Part shown: one piece after another, positions 30,106 through 38,797 of the stretch
Layout of the letters: each line of letters starts with the position of its first letter
Position numbering within the stretch: position 1 is the first letter of the stretch
DNA from: Halomonas sp.
GTDB lineage: Bacteria > Pseudomonadota > Gammaproteobacteria > Pseudomonadales > Halomonadaceae
Direction: 5' to 3'
NCBI RefSeq assembly: GCF_011050415.1
Contig: NZ_DRFS01000024.1
Location: 248,001 to 312,000 of the forward strand
DNA length: 64,000 bases
Made by a program: the position numbers and the translations under genes
The notes under the pieces: model-generated
Databases searched by the model: none
Told to the model about the DNA's origin: nothing
Seen by the model: the letters and a program-made list of their open reading frames with translations, nothing else

Positions 30106-31083
30106 TTAAGTTTCAAAGAGAGCTTCCAGGGAGAGACCCTGTTTCTCCAGTGAACGGCGTAGTTTCTTCAGCGCTTCCACTTGAATTTGGCGAACACGCT
30201 CACGGGTTAAGCCAATTTCTGCGCCCACTTCTTCAAGAGTGGCGGATTCATGCCCACGCAAGCCGAAGCGGCGAACGACGACTTCACGCTGTTTTTCGCT
30301 CAGCTCATCCAGCCAAAGATCGACGTGCTCTTTAACATCACCATCCACTAAACGCGCTTCGGGGCCTTGTACTTCATCATCAGCCAACGTATCAATCAGC
30401 GGCTTATCGCTCTCGCCGCCCATTGGGTAGTCCACTGACGATACCCGCTCGTTCAGGCCGAGCATCTTCTTGACTACCTCGACCGGCTTATCAAGGTGTT
30501 CGGCAATTTCCTCAGCGGTGGCCTCATGGTCAAACTTTTGCGTTAACTCACGTGCTGCACGTAAATAAATATTGAGTTCTTTCACCACATGGATCGGCAG
30601 GCGAATAGTACGCGTTTGGTTCATTAGCGCACGCTCAATGGTCTGGCGAATCCACCATGTGGCATAGGTCGAAAAACGGAAGCCACGTTCAGGGTCAAAT
30701 TTCTCAACCGCACGAATCAAACCAAGGTTGCCCTCTTCAATCAAATCCAGCAGCGTTAAACCGCGGTTTAAGTAGCGACGAGCAATCTTGACGACTAACC
30801 TCAGGTTGGACTCAATCATCCGCGAGCGACCCATAGGGTCGCCTTTGCGCGCTAAGCGGCCGTAATAGACTTCTTCTTCCGGCGTTAAAAGTGGCGAAAA
30901 ACCAATTTCGTTGAGGTAGATTTGCGTAGCATCCAAGCTTTGGTTCGATTGACGATCCTCACGCCCTAGTGCTTTTTCAAAGGCATCCTCTTCTACCGTG
31001 ACGTCGTCATCATCGGTGTCTTCAAGCGCCTCCTCAACAGCATCCAGGTCAACTTCCTGTAGATCCTTCTCCAACATACTCAT
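30106..31083 (-). CDS. rpoS: RNA polymerase sigma factor RpoS (sigma-38)
   Basis: General stress and stationary-phase sigma factor. The 325-residue protein begins with an acidic region (about residues 5-35). Region 1.2 follows ([21 protein letters not shown]), then region 2 ([36 protein letters not shown]) and a C-terminal region 4 HTH ([19 protein letters not shown]). The short region 1 distinguishes it from RpoD. GAGGGG lies 7 nt before the ATG. It follows nlpD, the standard order, with a 184-bp gap that folds into hairpins. Confidence 0.98.
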   Translation of the reverse strand: MSMLEKDLQEVDLDAVEEALEDTDDDDVTVEEDAFEKALGREDRQSNQSLDATQIYLNEIGFSPLLTPEEEVYYGRLARKGDPMGRSRMIESNLRLVVKIARRYLNRGLTLLDLIEEGNLGLIRAVEKFDPERGFRFSTYATWWIRQTIERALMNQTRTIRLPIHVVKELNIYLRAARELTQKFDHEATAEEIAEHLDKPVEVVKKMLGLNERVSSVDYPMGGESDKPLIDTLADDEVQGPEARLVDGDVKEHVDLWLDELSEKQREVVVRRFGLRGHESATLEEVGAEIGLTRERVRQIQVEALKKLRRSLEKQGLSLEALFET

Positions 31084-31130
31084 GGCCTTACCCCTCGTTA
31101 TGTCGCCTACCCGCCATTTGTAAAGTCAAA

Positions 31131-31154
31131 GGCATGCACCCTAAAAGGCATACC
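31131..31154 (-). promoter_or_regulatory. Hairpin in the rpoS leader
   Basis: On the minus strand GGTATGC pairs with GCATGCC (one G-U pair) across a 10-nt loop, about 48 nt upstream of the rpoS start. A second weaker stem (GTGCTG/CAGTAC) lies further upstream near 31230. A role in translational control is only inferred from E. coli rpoS. Confidence 0.3.
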
Positions 31155-31267
31155 ATATTATTATGTGACAATTGTTATATGACGCTCGAATACAGCTATT
31201 CGGGCAACTTCCAAGTAAAACGGTACTGCTTTAAACAGCACTTACCCTCTTGCACCTTTAAGTCAGA

Positions 31268-32341
31268 TTAGCGGGACGGTAAAAAGTCTAAGGGGTTTTG
31301 AGGCTGCCCATCACGACGTACTTCGAAATGCAGCCTGACATTCTCGGCATCACTATCACCCATCGTGGCAATCACCTCACCAGCTTCAACAACATCATTT
31401 TCCTTAACACGCAAGCTGTCGTTGTGGGCATAAGCACTTAGATATTGGTCGTTATGTTTGAGAAGAATGAGGTTGCCATAGCCCCTTACGCCACTCCCCG
31501 CATAGACTACAATACCCGGACCTGCGGCTCTCACAGGTTGCCCCTTTTGCCCGGTGATATCAATCCCGGCAGTAATGCTCTGACCCTGACCAAACTCCCC
31601 TGCCACGGTACCATCAGTAGGCCATTGCCAATTTACTGTATCAACAGGCGTGTAGGTGCGAGATGAACGATCTACGCTAGCGGTTGCCGGAGCGGCTTCA
31701 GGTTCAGGCTGTGACTGTGGTTCTGGCTCAGGCTCTGGCTGAGGAGCGGGCTGCTGAGCAGGCTCAGGCGTTGGCTCAGGCTCAGAAACAGCCGCAACAA
31801 CTTCGGGTTCAGGTTCTGACACCGCCGCTGGTGAGCTACTACTAATAGACGCTTCGGCCACTTGCTCTGCGGCATCTATAGCCTGGCGCTCAGCAGTGAG
31901 GCGCTGGTTACGCTGAATGGCGGATTCGTCCGGAAGCAGCCAATCCAGCTCTTGCTCTTCGCTTGCCACTGAAGCGGTCTGCGGCCGCAGACCCGTCGCT
32001 ACGACACTGCGGCTGCCTGAGGCAGACGCAGTAGCAGGCGGCTGGCTGCTAGCGGTTGAGGGAGCGCCTTCGCGCAGCGCGATTGTCTGCCCAGGGCGAA
32101 TCTGATAAGGCGCTTCAATATTATTCATTGCCGCTAACTGGCGATAATCCAAATTGTGTTCCCAAGCAATGCCATACAGGGTATCGCCTGCTTTCACCGT
32201 ATATTGGGGCGAACTCTCGACCGCCTGCCTTGCATCGCTTAAATCACGCACTTGGGGCGAACTGCTTTGTTGGTTAGCGCAGCCAGCAATTGCCAATGCC
32301 AGCGCCGACATCATAAAAATTTTACGCATATGCAGTTGCAT
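31268..32341 (-). CDS. nlpD: Murein hydrolase activator NlpD (lipoprotein with LysM and degenerate M23 domain)
   Basis: Outer-membrane lipoprotein activating the amidase AmiC during septum splitting. The lipobox ALAIAGC puts the lipidated Cys at residue 21. A LysM domain covers about residues 46-92 (YTVKAGDTLYGIA). A Pro/Glu/Gln-rich linker with PEPEPEP-like repeats spans about 170-235, and a LytM/M23 domain occupies the C-terminus. The first metal site is lost (TAGIDITG in place of an active H...D), while RLHFEV is kept, matching the catalytically dead NlpD pattern. AAGGAG lies 9 nt before the first ATG. Confidence 0.96.
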   Translation of the reverse strand: MQLHMRKIFMMSALALAIAGCANQQSSSPQVRDLSDARQAVESSPQYTVKAGDTLYGIAWEHNLDYRQLAAMNNIEAPYQIRPGQTIALREGAPSTASSQPPATASASGSRSVVATGLRPQTASVASEEQELDWLLPDESAIQRNQRLTAERQAIDAAEQVAEASISSSSPAAVSEPEPEVVAAVSEPEPTPEPAQQPAPQPEPEPEPQSQPEPEAAPATASVDRSSRTYTPVDTVNWQWPTDGTVAGEFGQGQSITAGIDITGQKGQPVRAAGPGIVVYAGSGVRGYGNLILLKHNDQYLSAYAHNDSLRVKENDVVEAGEVIATMGDSDAENVRLHFEVRRDGQPQNPLDFLPSR

Positions 32342-32347
32342 ATAAAG

Positions 32348-33307
32348 CTACTCCTTTTCAGCGCCAGGTTGAGACTCAATCGGCCGACGATCTGCATGTC
32401 GGTTGAGTAGCACGACAATCAGTGCTCCAAAGGCCATGAGCACGATCACTCCAAGCACTTGTGCTGAAGCCCCAGTTAATGCGGCATAGTCAACGGGCAA
32501 CAAATAGCGGTGCTCGAGAGGGATCATTTGCCCTTCGGGCCCAATTTGATAGCGTAGTAACTCCCGCCATGGCCACAGAACCGGTAGCGAGCCGACGATA
32601 AAGCCTAATAGTAGTTGCATGGTAGCGGTGTAATGTCGTCGTAACAGCCATGATAAAAATCGTGAAAAAAGCGCGAGACCCACGACACAGCCCATGCCAA
32701 AAAGCACAATAATCCCAATATCAAAACTGCGAATGGCTCCCATAATGGTGCCGTAGAGTCCCATTGTGAGCAATAGAAAGCTACCTGATACGCCGGGCAA
32801 TAGCATGGCGCTGATTGCTATGCAGCCTGCCACCATGACGACCACCGCTTCATTACCGATTAATAGCACTAGCGGCATCATGCCTGGCAACGCCTGAGCC
32901 AACAACAAGCCAGCAATTAACGGTAGTAGATACCATAATTTCCATCTGCTACTTGCACGGCCAACCACCAATCCCGATGCCGCCACCAGACCAAAAAAGA
33001 ATCCGTCCAATAGCAGCGGGTGCGCTTCCATTAACCAAAGCGCCAAATGCGCTACGCTAAATAAGCTGATGCCAATACCCGCTAACAGTGGCACCAGAAA
33101 AGCGAGGTTCAAGTGCACACTAAGGGCTCGCCACCCCCCCTGGCGCCAGACACCAATCGCACTTGGGCCAAACTGTTTAATGGTGTTAATTAGCTCTTCA
33201 TAAATACCGCTAATGAAGGCAATTGTGCCTCCCGATACGCCAGGTACCGCATCGGCTGCGCCCATCCCTGCGCCACGTAAAAATATTCCCAAGGGTCGCC
33301 GCTTCAA
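32348..33307 (-). CDS. DUF368 membrane protein, PopT-type polyprenyl-phosphate translocase family
   Basis: The 319-residue polytopic protein has about nine hydrophobic segments and the DUF368 hallmark GADAVPGVSGGTIAFISGIY near the N-terminus (written here as GAADAVPGVSGG...). A mirrored LLPGVSGSFLLL appears mid-protein, typical of an inverted repeat. DUF368 proteins were shown in 2023 to recycle undecaprenyl phosphate across the membrane in Gram-positive and Vibrio species; this function is by family. The start appears to be a TTG that overlaps the pcm stop (ATTGA). It sits between pcm and nlpD, an uncommon insertion in this cluster. Confidence 0.88.
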   Translation of the reverse strand: MKRRPLGIFLRGAGMGAADAVPGVSGGTIAFISGIYEELINTIKQFGPSAIGVWRQGGWRALSVHLNLAFLVPLLAGIGISLFSVAHLALWLMEAHPLLLDGFFFGLVAASGLVVGRASSRWKLWYLLPLIAGLLLAQALPGMMPLVLLIGNEAVVVMVAGCIAISAMLLPGVSGSFLLLTMGLYGTIMGAIRSFDIGIIVLFGMGCVVGLALFSRFLSWLLRRHYTATMQLLLGFIVGSLPVLWPWRELLRYQIGPEGQMIPLEHRYLLPVDYAALTGASAQVLGVIVLMAFGALIVVLLNRHADRRPIESQPGAEKE

Positions 33308-33981
33308 TCCACTACTCCTTGCAGTAAAGGTACAAAACGTACGGGCTCAAGCCGACGTTTCTCAAAAGCACTGCCAATGCGTTTTACCTGAGTAAGCCAT
33401 TGGCTGCCATCAGGCTCTTCCAGGGGGGCAATGAGCACCCCGTCGCGACTTAACTGCTCTAACAATGCTGTCGGCAGTGTCTGGGCACAGGCGGTCAGCA
33501 AAATCACATCAAAGGGAGCGACCTCAGGCCAACCATAGCCGCCATCGGCTACTGCGAGCGTGGCTGGCGCTGCCAGCCGACGCAAACGCTCCACCGCACG
33601 CTCATGCAAGGCACCAATGCGTTCAATGGAGTAAAGCTCCTCGACCAGCCGCGACAGAATTAACGTTTGATAGCCAGAGCCTGTTCCCAGTTCCAATACC
33701 CGGCGTGGTGAGGCACGTAAGACAAGCTCTGTCATACGCGCCACAATGAATGGCTGTGATAATGTTTGCCCAAAACCAATCGGCAACGCGGTATCTTCAT
33801 AGGCACGGTGGGCTAGCGCCTCATCAACAAATAGATGACGAGGCTCGCTGGCCATTACTTCCAGTACCCGCGCATCGTTAACGCCTTGCTGTTGTAAGCG
33901 TTCAACCATGCGGTCACGGGTGCGCTGAGAGGTCATTCCCCGACCGCGCAGCTCACCTGGGGATAAATTAGGCGAATACAT
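33304..33981 (-). CDS. pcm: Protein-L-isoaspartate O-methyltransferase
   Basis: Repairs isoaspartyl damage using [35 protein letters not shown], the SAM-binding [11 protein letters not shown] and a post-motif block near PFDVILLTA are all visible. The start at 33981 overlaps surE by 14 nt and has AGGA 8 nt upstream, giving 225 residues. The ATG at 33936 (MTSQRTR) would match the shorter Pseudomonas form of about 210 residues. It lies between surE and the DUF368 gene in a translation-coupled series. Confidence 0.95.
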   Translation of the reverse strand: MYSPNLSPGELRGRGMTSQRTRDRMVERLQQQGVNDARVLEVMASEPRHLFVDEALAHRAYEDTALPIGFGQTLSQPFIVARMTELVLRASPRRVLELGTGSGYQTLILSRLVEELYSIERIGALHERAVERLRRLAAPATLAVADGGYGWPEVAPFDVILLTACAQTLPTALLEQLSRDGVLIAPLEEPDGSQWLTQVKRIGSAFEKRRLEPVRFVPLLQGVVD

Positions 33982-34714
33982 CCAGCCAATCCTGTACATC
34001 GTTAAGCGCGGGGTGGCGCGTAAGGTCGGTTTGTAGCGGTGTAATAGACACATAGCCCGCTTCAACGGCCGCAAAGTCGGTGTCTTCACCGTCATCAGCA
34101 TTCGCCGCAACGGCCGCGATCCAGTAGCGCGTGCGCCCACGCGGATCCTGAACCGCTAACGGCTTCTCAGCCGGGCCACGATAGCCCAGGCGTGTCACCT
34201 TAACGCCTTTGATCTCCTCCCAGGACACATCGGGCACATTAACATTCAACAGCGTACGCGGTGGTAGTGAAAGCTGATCAGCGGCACCAATCAAGGTGGC
34301 CGCGACCCTTGCCGCCGTGTCAAAATGGCGCTCACCACACAGCGACATAGCGATAGCGGTCATCCCTAAATTGCGCCCCTCCATGGCCGCTGCCACCGTT
34401 CCAGAATAGAGCACGTCATCGCCAAGATTACTGCCGTGATTAATACCCGAAATGACCAGGTCGGGTTTTTCGTCCCACACCCCATGTACTCCCAGATAGA
34501 CACAATCAGCGGGTGTGCCATCAACGCTGTAAAAACCGTTATCAAGTGGCGTTAAGGAAAGCGGCCGCGACAAGGTAAGCGAATTACTGGCACCACTACG
34601 ATCTCGATCAGGGGCAACAACGCGGATATTGGCATGAGCCAATAACGCATCGTAAAGCGCCCGAAGCCCAGGTGCGTGTACTCCATCATCATTTGAAAGC
34701 AGCAGTCGCCGCAT
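33968..34714 (-). CDS. surE: 5'/3'-nucleotidase SurE
   Basis: Survival-protein phosphatase acting on nucleoside monophosphates. [14 protein letters not shown] supplies the metal-binding Asp pair. [15 protein letters not shown] and the [16 protein letters not shown] block are family signatures. The 248-residue length is normal. It belongs to the truD-surE-pcm-nlpD-rpoS series, and its 3' end overlaps pcm. Confidence 0.97.
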   Translation of the reverse strand: MRRLLLSNDDGVHAPGLRALYDALLAHANIRVVAPDRDRSGASNSLTLSRPLSLTPLDNGFYSVDGTPADCVYLGVHGVWDEKPDLVISGINHGSNLGDDVLYSGTVAAAMEGRNLGMTAIAMSLCGERHFDTAARVAATLIGAADQLSLPPRTLLNVNVPDVSWEEIKGVKVTRLGYRGPAEKPLAVQDPRGRTRYWIAAVAANADDGEDTDFAAVEAGYVSITPLQTDLTRHPALNDVQDWLDVFA

Positions 34715-34769
34715 AGCAGGTCTCCTTCCTTAATCATTCCGGCGCTGGAGGCTGAGTCAGTTACAACTG

Positions 34770-35801
34770 TCAGTTCACTAACATCAGCTCGCCAAGCACT
34801 GCCGTGGCAAAGCTTCCGCGTGGTAGTGCAAATGAGAGCTGAACGGTATCACTCTCCCACGCAAGCTGAGGCTCAAGCAGCCGCATTCGCAGGGCTCGGC
34901 GTGATTGTTTTACCCCACTACGCTCTAAACCACCACATAACACAGGGTGCTGTTTTAACAGTTGAGCTTCATAAGCAGCCGCGTCACCTTGACTAGACTC
35001 ACCAACACCCCACAGCACCCCGGTAGGATGAACATCCAGTACGGCAGCACGCGCTACCAACGTTGCATCAGTGGCATCGACATTAAATACACTTTGCGTG
35101 CCGTCCAGCATCAAGGTATCGCCCGGTAGAGGCTGGCACCAGGTGCCATCCGCTAAACGCGCACTCAATAGCTCATTAAACAAAAAACTGCGCGCTGTAG
35201 AGAGCATCATACCTTGCCGGTCGTCCCGTTTACGCCAACCTCGGTTAAGTACCGCCTCTGCACGCTGAAGGTTTCGCCCCTCATGACCAAAGCGCTGGGG
35301 GCCAAAATAGTTAGGCACCCCCTGCTGGCAGAGCATCTCCCAGCGATGGATAAAATCATCACCGTTAATCGCGGCACCGCTAATGCGTAAAACAAACCGA
35401 TTAGTACGATGTACACCACGCTTGAGTTTGCGCGGGTGACGCACCTGTTCAACAACGGTAACGCCGAGTTCATTCAGCAACTGCTCAAGCCCTGCTGGTG
35501 CATCTCTACCAGGTAAATGTACGCTTAACCACTGGCGTGTCACGGCGATGCGATCTTTCATACCGGAATAGCCAATATCACGGGGCGTCACGCCACAAAT
35601 CCGACTTAATATCTTTACCACATCCAAGGTAGTTTGGTTACGCTTTTCAACGCGTAACCATAAGTGCTCCCCATGTTTTTCAGGGGTAAAATCGAGCTGC
35701 TCGTCTACCCAGAAGTCTTCCGGCTGGGCACGATACTGGCCTGGCTTAGGAGGGCCAAATTGAGCATCTAGGCTGCGTTGCCATTCAGGCAGATTAATCA
35801 T
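34770..35801 (-). CDS. truD: tRNA pseudouridine(13) synthase TruD
   Basis: Makes pseudouridine 13 in tRNA-Glu. The catalytic aspartate is Asp83 in [25 protein letters not shown] at the N-terminus and [16 protein letters not shown] are further signatures. The 343-residue length is normal. Its start overlaps the ispF stop by 4 nt (ATGA). A 55-bp gap separates it from surE. Confidence 0.97.
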   Translation of the reverse strand: MINLPEWQRSLDAQFGPPKPGQYRAQPEDFWVDEQLDFTPEKHGEHLWLRVEKRNQTTLDVVKILSRICGVTPRDIGYSGMKDRIAVTRQWLSVHLPGRDAPAGLEQLLNELGVTVVEQVRHPRKLKRGVHRTNRFVLRISGAAINGDDFIHRWEMLCQQGVPNYFGPQRFGHEGRNLQRAEAVLNRGWRKRDDRQGMMLSTARSFLFNELLSARLADGTWCQPLPGDTLMLDGTQSVFNVDATDATLVARAAVLDVHPTGVLWGVGESSQGDAAAYEAQLLKQHPVLCGGLERSGVKQSRRALRMRLLEPQLAWESDTVQLSFALPRGSFATAVLGELMLVN

Positions 35802-36280
35802 TCAGCGCCTGCGCGATTAAGCAGCACAACGGCTTCAGCGGCAATGCCCTCTCCTCGCCCGGTAAAACCCAACCGCTCGGTAGTAGTCGCTTTAACGTTC
35901 ACTTGACCAAGTTCAACGTTTACATCGGCAGCGATAATAGCCCGCATTTTTTCAATATGAGGTGCCATTTTGGGCGCTTGTGCCATGAGTGTGGCATCGA
36001 GATTAACTACGTCATAACCTTGTGCACGAACAAGACTCACCACATGGCGCAGCAGCTCACGGCTATCGGCCCCCGCCCATGCCTGATCTGTATCGGGAAA
36101 GTGATGGCCAATATCACCCAGCGCACAGGCCCCCAAGAGCGCATCGCTAATGGCATGCAGCAGCACATCACCATCGGAATGGGCGATAAAGCCATGCTCA
36201 AACGGCAGCTTTACCCCGCCAATCATAAGGTGGTCACCGGGGCCGAAGCGGTGTACATCAAATCCATGGCCAATACGCAT
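35798..36280 (-). CDS. ispF: 2-C-methyl-D-erythritol 2,4-cyclodiphosphate synthase
   Basis: MEP-pathway enzyme that closes the cyclodiphosphate ring in isoprenoid synthesis. [12 protein letters not shown] gives the zinc-binding Asp and His. [21 protein letters not shown] is the usual central block, and the C-terminus has [15 protein letters not shown]. The 160-residue length is standard. It is 13 bp downstream of ispD, two enzymes of the same pathway in tandem. Confidence 0.98.
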   Translation of the reverse strand: MRIGHGFDVHRFGPGDHLMIGGVKLPFEHGFIAHSDGDVLLHAISDALLGACALGDIGHHFPDTDQAWAGADSRELLRHVVSLVRAQGYDVVNLDATLMAQAPKMAPHIEKMRAIIAADVNVELGQVNVKATTTERLGFTGRGEGIAAEAVVLLNRAGAE

Positions 36281-36293
36281 TATAAGCTCCTAA

Positions 36294-37004
36294 TTAACAA
36301 GACCGTTCAGGCGTATGAGCGGCTTGCGCCGCCATAATGGCGGCGGCCAACGCTAAGTCATCTGGGTGGGTCACTTTCACGTTATCACGCCGGCCACTTA
36401 CCAATTTCGGGCATTCGCCCAATGCCTCCACCGCCGACGCTTCATCTGTCACCAGCGTGTCTTGCTGGCGAGCAGCTTCCAGGGCGCGGCGTAATAGTGC
36501 GTAGCGAAAGCCTTGGGGCGTTAGCGCGTGCCATAAACCATCACGGGGCTCCGTTCGCACACTTAGGTGCTGTGCATCACCCCGCTTCATGGTATCCGCC
36601 ACTGGCATCGCCAAAAGAGCGCCCGCCGGGTGAGACGAGGCGACTTGATAAAGTGTCTGCAGGTCATCTGGTGTAATGCACGGCCGGGCCACATCGTGCA
36701 CCATGACTATATCGTCTGCCTGAGCGGCCATCGCATGTAGGGCATTTAATACGCTGTCCATGCGCTCACGGCCTCCCGGCACCCGTTGCCAATCAGTGAA
36801 AGGTATCCAATCAGGTGAAAACCAGCGGTCATCGTCATCTAAACAAAGCACTAAGCGAGCGTTAGGAAAGGCACAGTGCAGGCGCTTCAGTGTATGCGCC
36901 AGTATGGGCTGGTTATCAAGCAGGGTTAAATACTGTTTGGGCTTGTCTGCACCCATGCGGCGACCCTGGCCGGCCGCAGGCACAATCAACCACGGTTGAC
37001 TCAC
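36294..37004 (-). CDS. ispD: 2-C-methyl-D-erythritol 4-phosphate cytidylyltransferase
   Basis: MEP-pathway cytidylyltransferase. The signature VPAAGQGRRMGADKPKQYL provides the CTP-binding Arg and Lys. GGRERMDSVLNAL, VHDVARPCIT and TDEASAVEALG complete the active site. The 236-residue length is normal. Its start overlaps ftsB by 4 nt. The ftsB-ispD-ispF order is widely conserved in gammaproteobacteria. Confidence 0.98.
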   Translation of the reverse strand: MSQPWLIVPAAGQGRRMGADKPKQYLTLLDNQPILAHTLKRLHCAFPNARLVLCLDDDDRWFSPDWIPFTDWQRVPGGRERMDSVLNALHAMAAQADDIVMVHDVARPCITPDDLQTLYQVASSHPAGALLAMPVADTMKRGDAQHLSVRTEPRDGLWHALTPQGFRYALLRRALEAARQQDTLVTDEASAVEALGECPKLVSGRRDNVKVTHPDDLALAAAIMAAQAAHTPERSC

Positions 37005-37336
37005 TGGCGAGGCTCCTGGGTTATCAAGCCCGCATTAATACCCATCAGTTCCGTTTCGATTGCCACACCAGGCACCCAGAAGAACTGCTCGTCGGTACGC
37101 ACCATCCCCATATCACTACGTGCGCGCTCTTCAATGGCATCTAAACCGGTTTTTAAATCCATGACTTCTGCCGCTAGCCGAGCATTACGCTCCCGCATAG
37201 GCACATTGGCTGCCTCTTGAACGGCCACGCGCTGCTCTACATTTTGCAAATCTCTCCAGCCGCCGTTGCCTAGCCACAACTCATACTGAAGCAGTGCCAA
37301 CACTGCGAGCAACGTTATCACTAGCCATTTGCGCAT
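37001..37336 (-). CDS. ftsB: Cell division protein FtsB
   Basis: Small bitopic divisome protein that forms the FtsQBL complex and activates septal peptidoglycan synthesis. The 111-residue product has a short cytoplasmic start (MRKW), one membrane helix at about residues 4-20, a heptad coiled coil at about 28-66, and a periplasmic tail containing EERARSDMGMV. The ATG at 37336 has AGGAG 7 nt upstream. A GTG six codons earlier overlaps that SD and is rejected. Confidence 0.95.
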   Translation of the reverse strand: MRKWLVITLLAVLALLQYELWLGNGGWRDLQNVEQRVAVQEAANVPMRERNARLAAEVMDLKTGLDAIEERARSDMGMVRTDEQFFWVPGVAIETELMGINAGLITQEPRQ

Positions 37337-37446
37337 TGCTGCTCTCCTGGTCACTATCGGCTGAAATTAATTTGCATAGTCACGCTTATCGGCGCGCATT
37401 ATGCCATCTAGGAGCAACACCAGCGAGCGAGGTTTATTAACACGGT

Positions 37447-38595
37447 TTATTTAAATGGCAGTGCGTCAAAGGCCGCTTCACGGTAGGCGCTGACATGGCG
37501 GCTCTCTTCATGACAAAATTGGGCAACACCGGCAGCAAGTCCTGGATGGCTAATATAGTGCAACGAGCGCACTCGCTGGGGAGCAAAACCGCGTACTAAT
37601 TTATGTTCGCCTTGGGTGCCTGGGTCAAACAGGGTTAAACCATTCTCCAGGCAGTAATCAATCCCCTGGTAGTAACACGCCTCAAAGTGCAGGCAGTCAG
37701 CGACTATCTCGCTCCCCCAGTAGCGCCCGTAAAGTGTATCGGTGCCACGAAAATAGAGCGCTGCCGCCACCGGGCGTTTATCCAGAAACGCTTGTACCAG
37801 CAACAGCGCTTCCGGCATGCTCTGACGAAGCCGCTCAAAAAAGTCATGGTTCAAATACGGTGGGCGACCACGCTCGTGGTACGTAATCGTATAGCAACGA
37901 TAAAAGTGTGCCATATCCGCGTCTGTGATCGCATCGCCCTCCAAACGCGATACAGTTAAGCCTTGGTCGTCAACCAGGCGCCTTTCCCGCTTGATCATTT
38001 TGCGCCGCTTCGATGTAAGGCTTGCTAAAAAGCCATCGAAATCGCCGAACCCACGATCGCGCCACTGAAACTGTACCCCTTCGCGGGTGATCAGCTCGGG
38101 GCACTGCGCTTGCCAGGCGGTTACGTCCTCTTCATTTGCAAACAGCAGGTGCCAGCTAGAAAGTGCCTGGCTAACACACTGCTCGCGCCACATCTCGGCC
38201 AACAACGTGCGTACTGCAACTGCATCGGCGTGCTTTGCGATTAGCGTGCGCCCTCCGGGAACCGGCGTAAAAGGCACCGCACTGAGGGCTTTAGGATAAT
38301 AACGCCCCCCTGCACGCTCTAATGCTTCTGCCCACCCCCAATCAAATACATACTCCCCATAGGAGTGGTGCTTACGGTACATCGGCATTGCGGCGACCAA
38401 TTGCTCCCCCTGCCATACACTTAGATGGCAGGGCTCCCAGCCAGTGGCTGCGCTGACCGAGCCACTGGCCTCCAAGGCGTGTAAAAAGGCATGACGCAAA
38501 AAAGGCTGATCGTTATCTACCAGTGCATCCCACTGGTTTGCCGTTACGGCACCCATGGCAGGTAGAATGGATAACGACAGTGGGCTTAACGGCAT
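37447..38595 (-). CDS. GNAT-like protein of the peptidoglycan-related DUF482 family
   Basis: The 382-residue protein shows the family blocks FLRHAFLHALEASGSV, FLASLTSKRRKMIKRERR and ALYFRGTDTLYGRYWG. The C-terminal FDPGTQGEHKLVRGFAP block is also present. The fold is a tandem GNAT, as in FemAB-like aminoacyltransferases. The substrate is unknown; annotations of this group as peptidoglycan biosynthesis proteins are by remote similarity. The ATG at 38595 has GGAGG 4 nt upstream. This RBS and start are duplicated in tandem immediately upstream, creating a seven-codon ORF (see 38586-38609). Confidence 0.8.
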   Translation of the reverse strand: MPLSPLSLSILPAMGAVTANQWDALVDNDQPFLRHAFLHALEASGSVSAATGWEPCHLSVWQGEQLVAAMPMYRKHHSYGEYVFDWGWAEALERAGGRYYPKALSAVPFTPVPGGRTLIAKHADAVAVRTLLAEMWREQCVSQALSSWHLLFANEEDVTAWQAQCPELITREGVQFQWRDRGFGDFDGFLASLTSKRRKMIKRERRLVDDQGLTVSRLEGDAITDADMAHFYRCYTITYHERGRPPYLNHDFFERLRQSMPEALLLVQAFLDKRPVAAALYFRGTDTLYGRYWGSEIVADCLHFEACYYQGIDYCLENGLTLFDPGTQGEHKLVRGFAPQRVRSLHYISHPGLAAGVAQFCHEESRHVSAYREAAFDALPFK

Positions 38596-38609
38596 AGCAC
38601 CTCCAACAT
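38586..38609 (-). CDS. Seven-codon upstream ORF created by start-site duplication
   Basis: The ATG at 38609 reads MLEVLCR then TAA, overlapping the first codons of the main gene in another frame. It has the same GGAGG-TGCT-ATG ribosome site as the main start because of the tandem duplication. Its translation would compete with, or couple to, the main start. Real use is unproven. Confidence 0.3.
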   Translation of the reverse strand: MLEVLCR

Positions 38610-38620
38610 AGCACCTCCAA
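38593..38620. repeat. Perfect 14-bp tandem duplication covering RBS and start codon
   Basis: CATAGCACCTCCAA occurs twice in direct succession (38593-38606 and 38607-38620). On the minus strand each copy contains TTGGAGG and ATG. Confidence 0.95.
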
Positions 38621-38703
38621 GGAAGTGCAGAGCTAATAGCGGGCATAAGACAGCAAGCGCAAGGTACCGCGATGTAAAATTGCCTGAGCCACTTTACACT
38701 AAC

Positions 38704-38760
38704 TAGTCACACTGACTATTTATACAAACCGTTTATATACACTTTTTATAAAAACGGTTT
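38704..38760. promoter_or_regulatory. Palindromic operator-like region upstream of the aldehyde dehydrogenase
   Basis: TAGTC-ACACT-GACTA (38704-38718) is a perfect inverted repeat. AAACCGTTT (38726-38734) and AAACGGTTT (38752-38760) are reverse complements 17 bp apart and also resemble each other directly. A loose promoter (CTGACT, 16 bp, TATATA) lies within the same stretch, so repressor binding here would block it. The cognate regulator is not adjacent. Confidence 0.4.
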
Positions 38761-38797
38761 ATTGCTAAACGCCGGTAGCGGCACACAAGGAGAGGTC

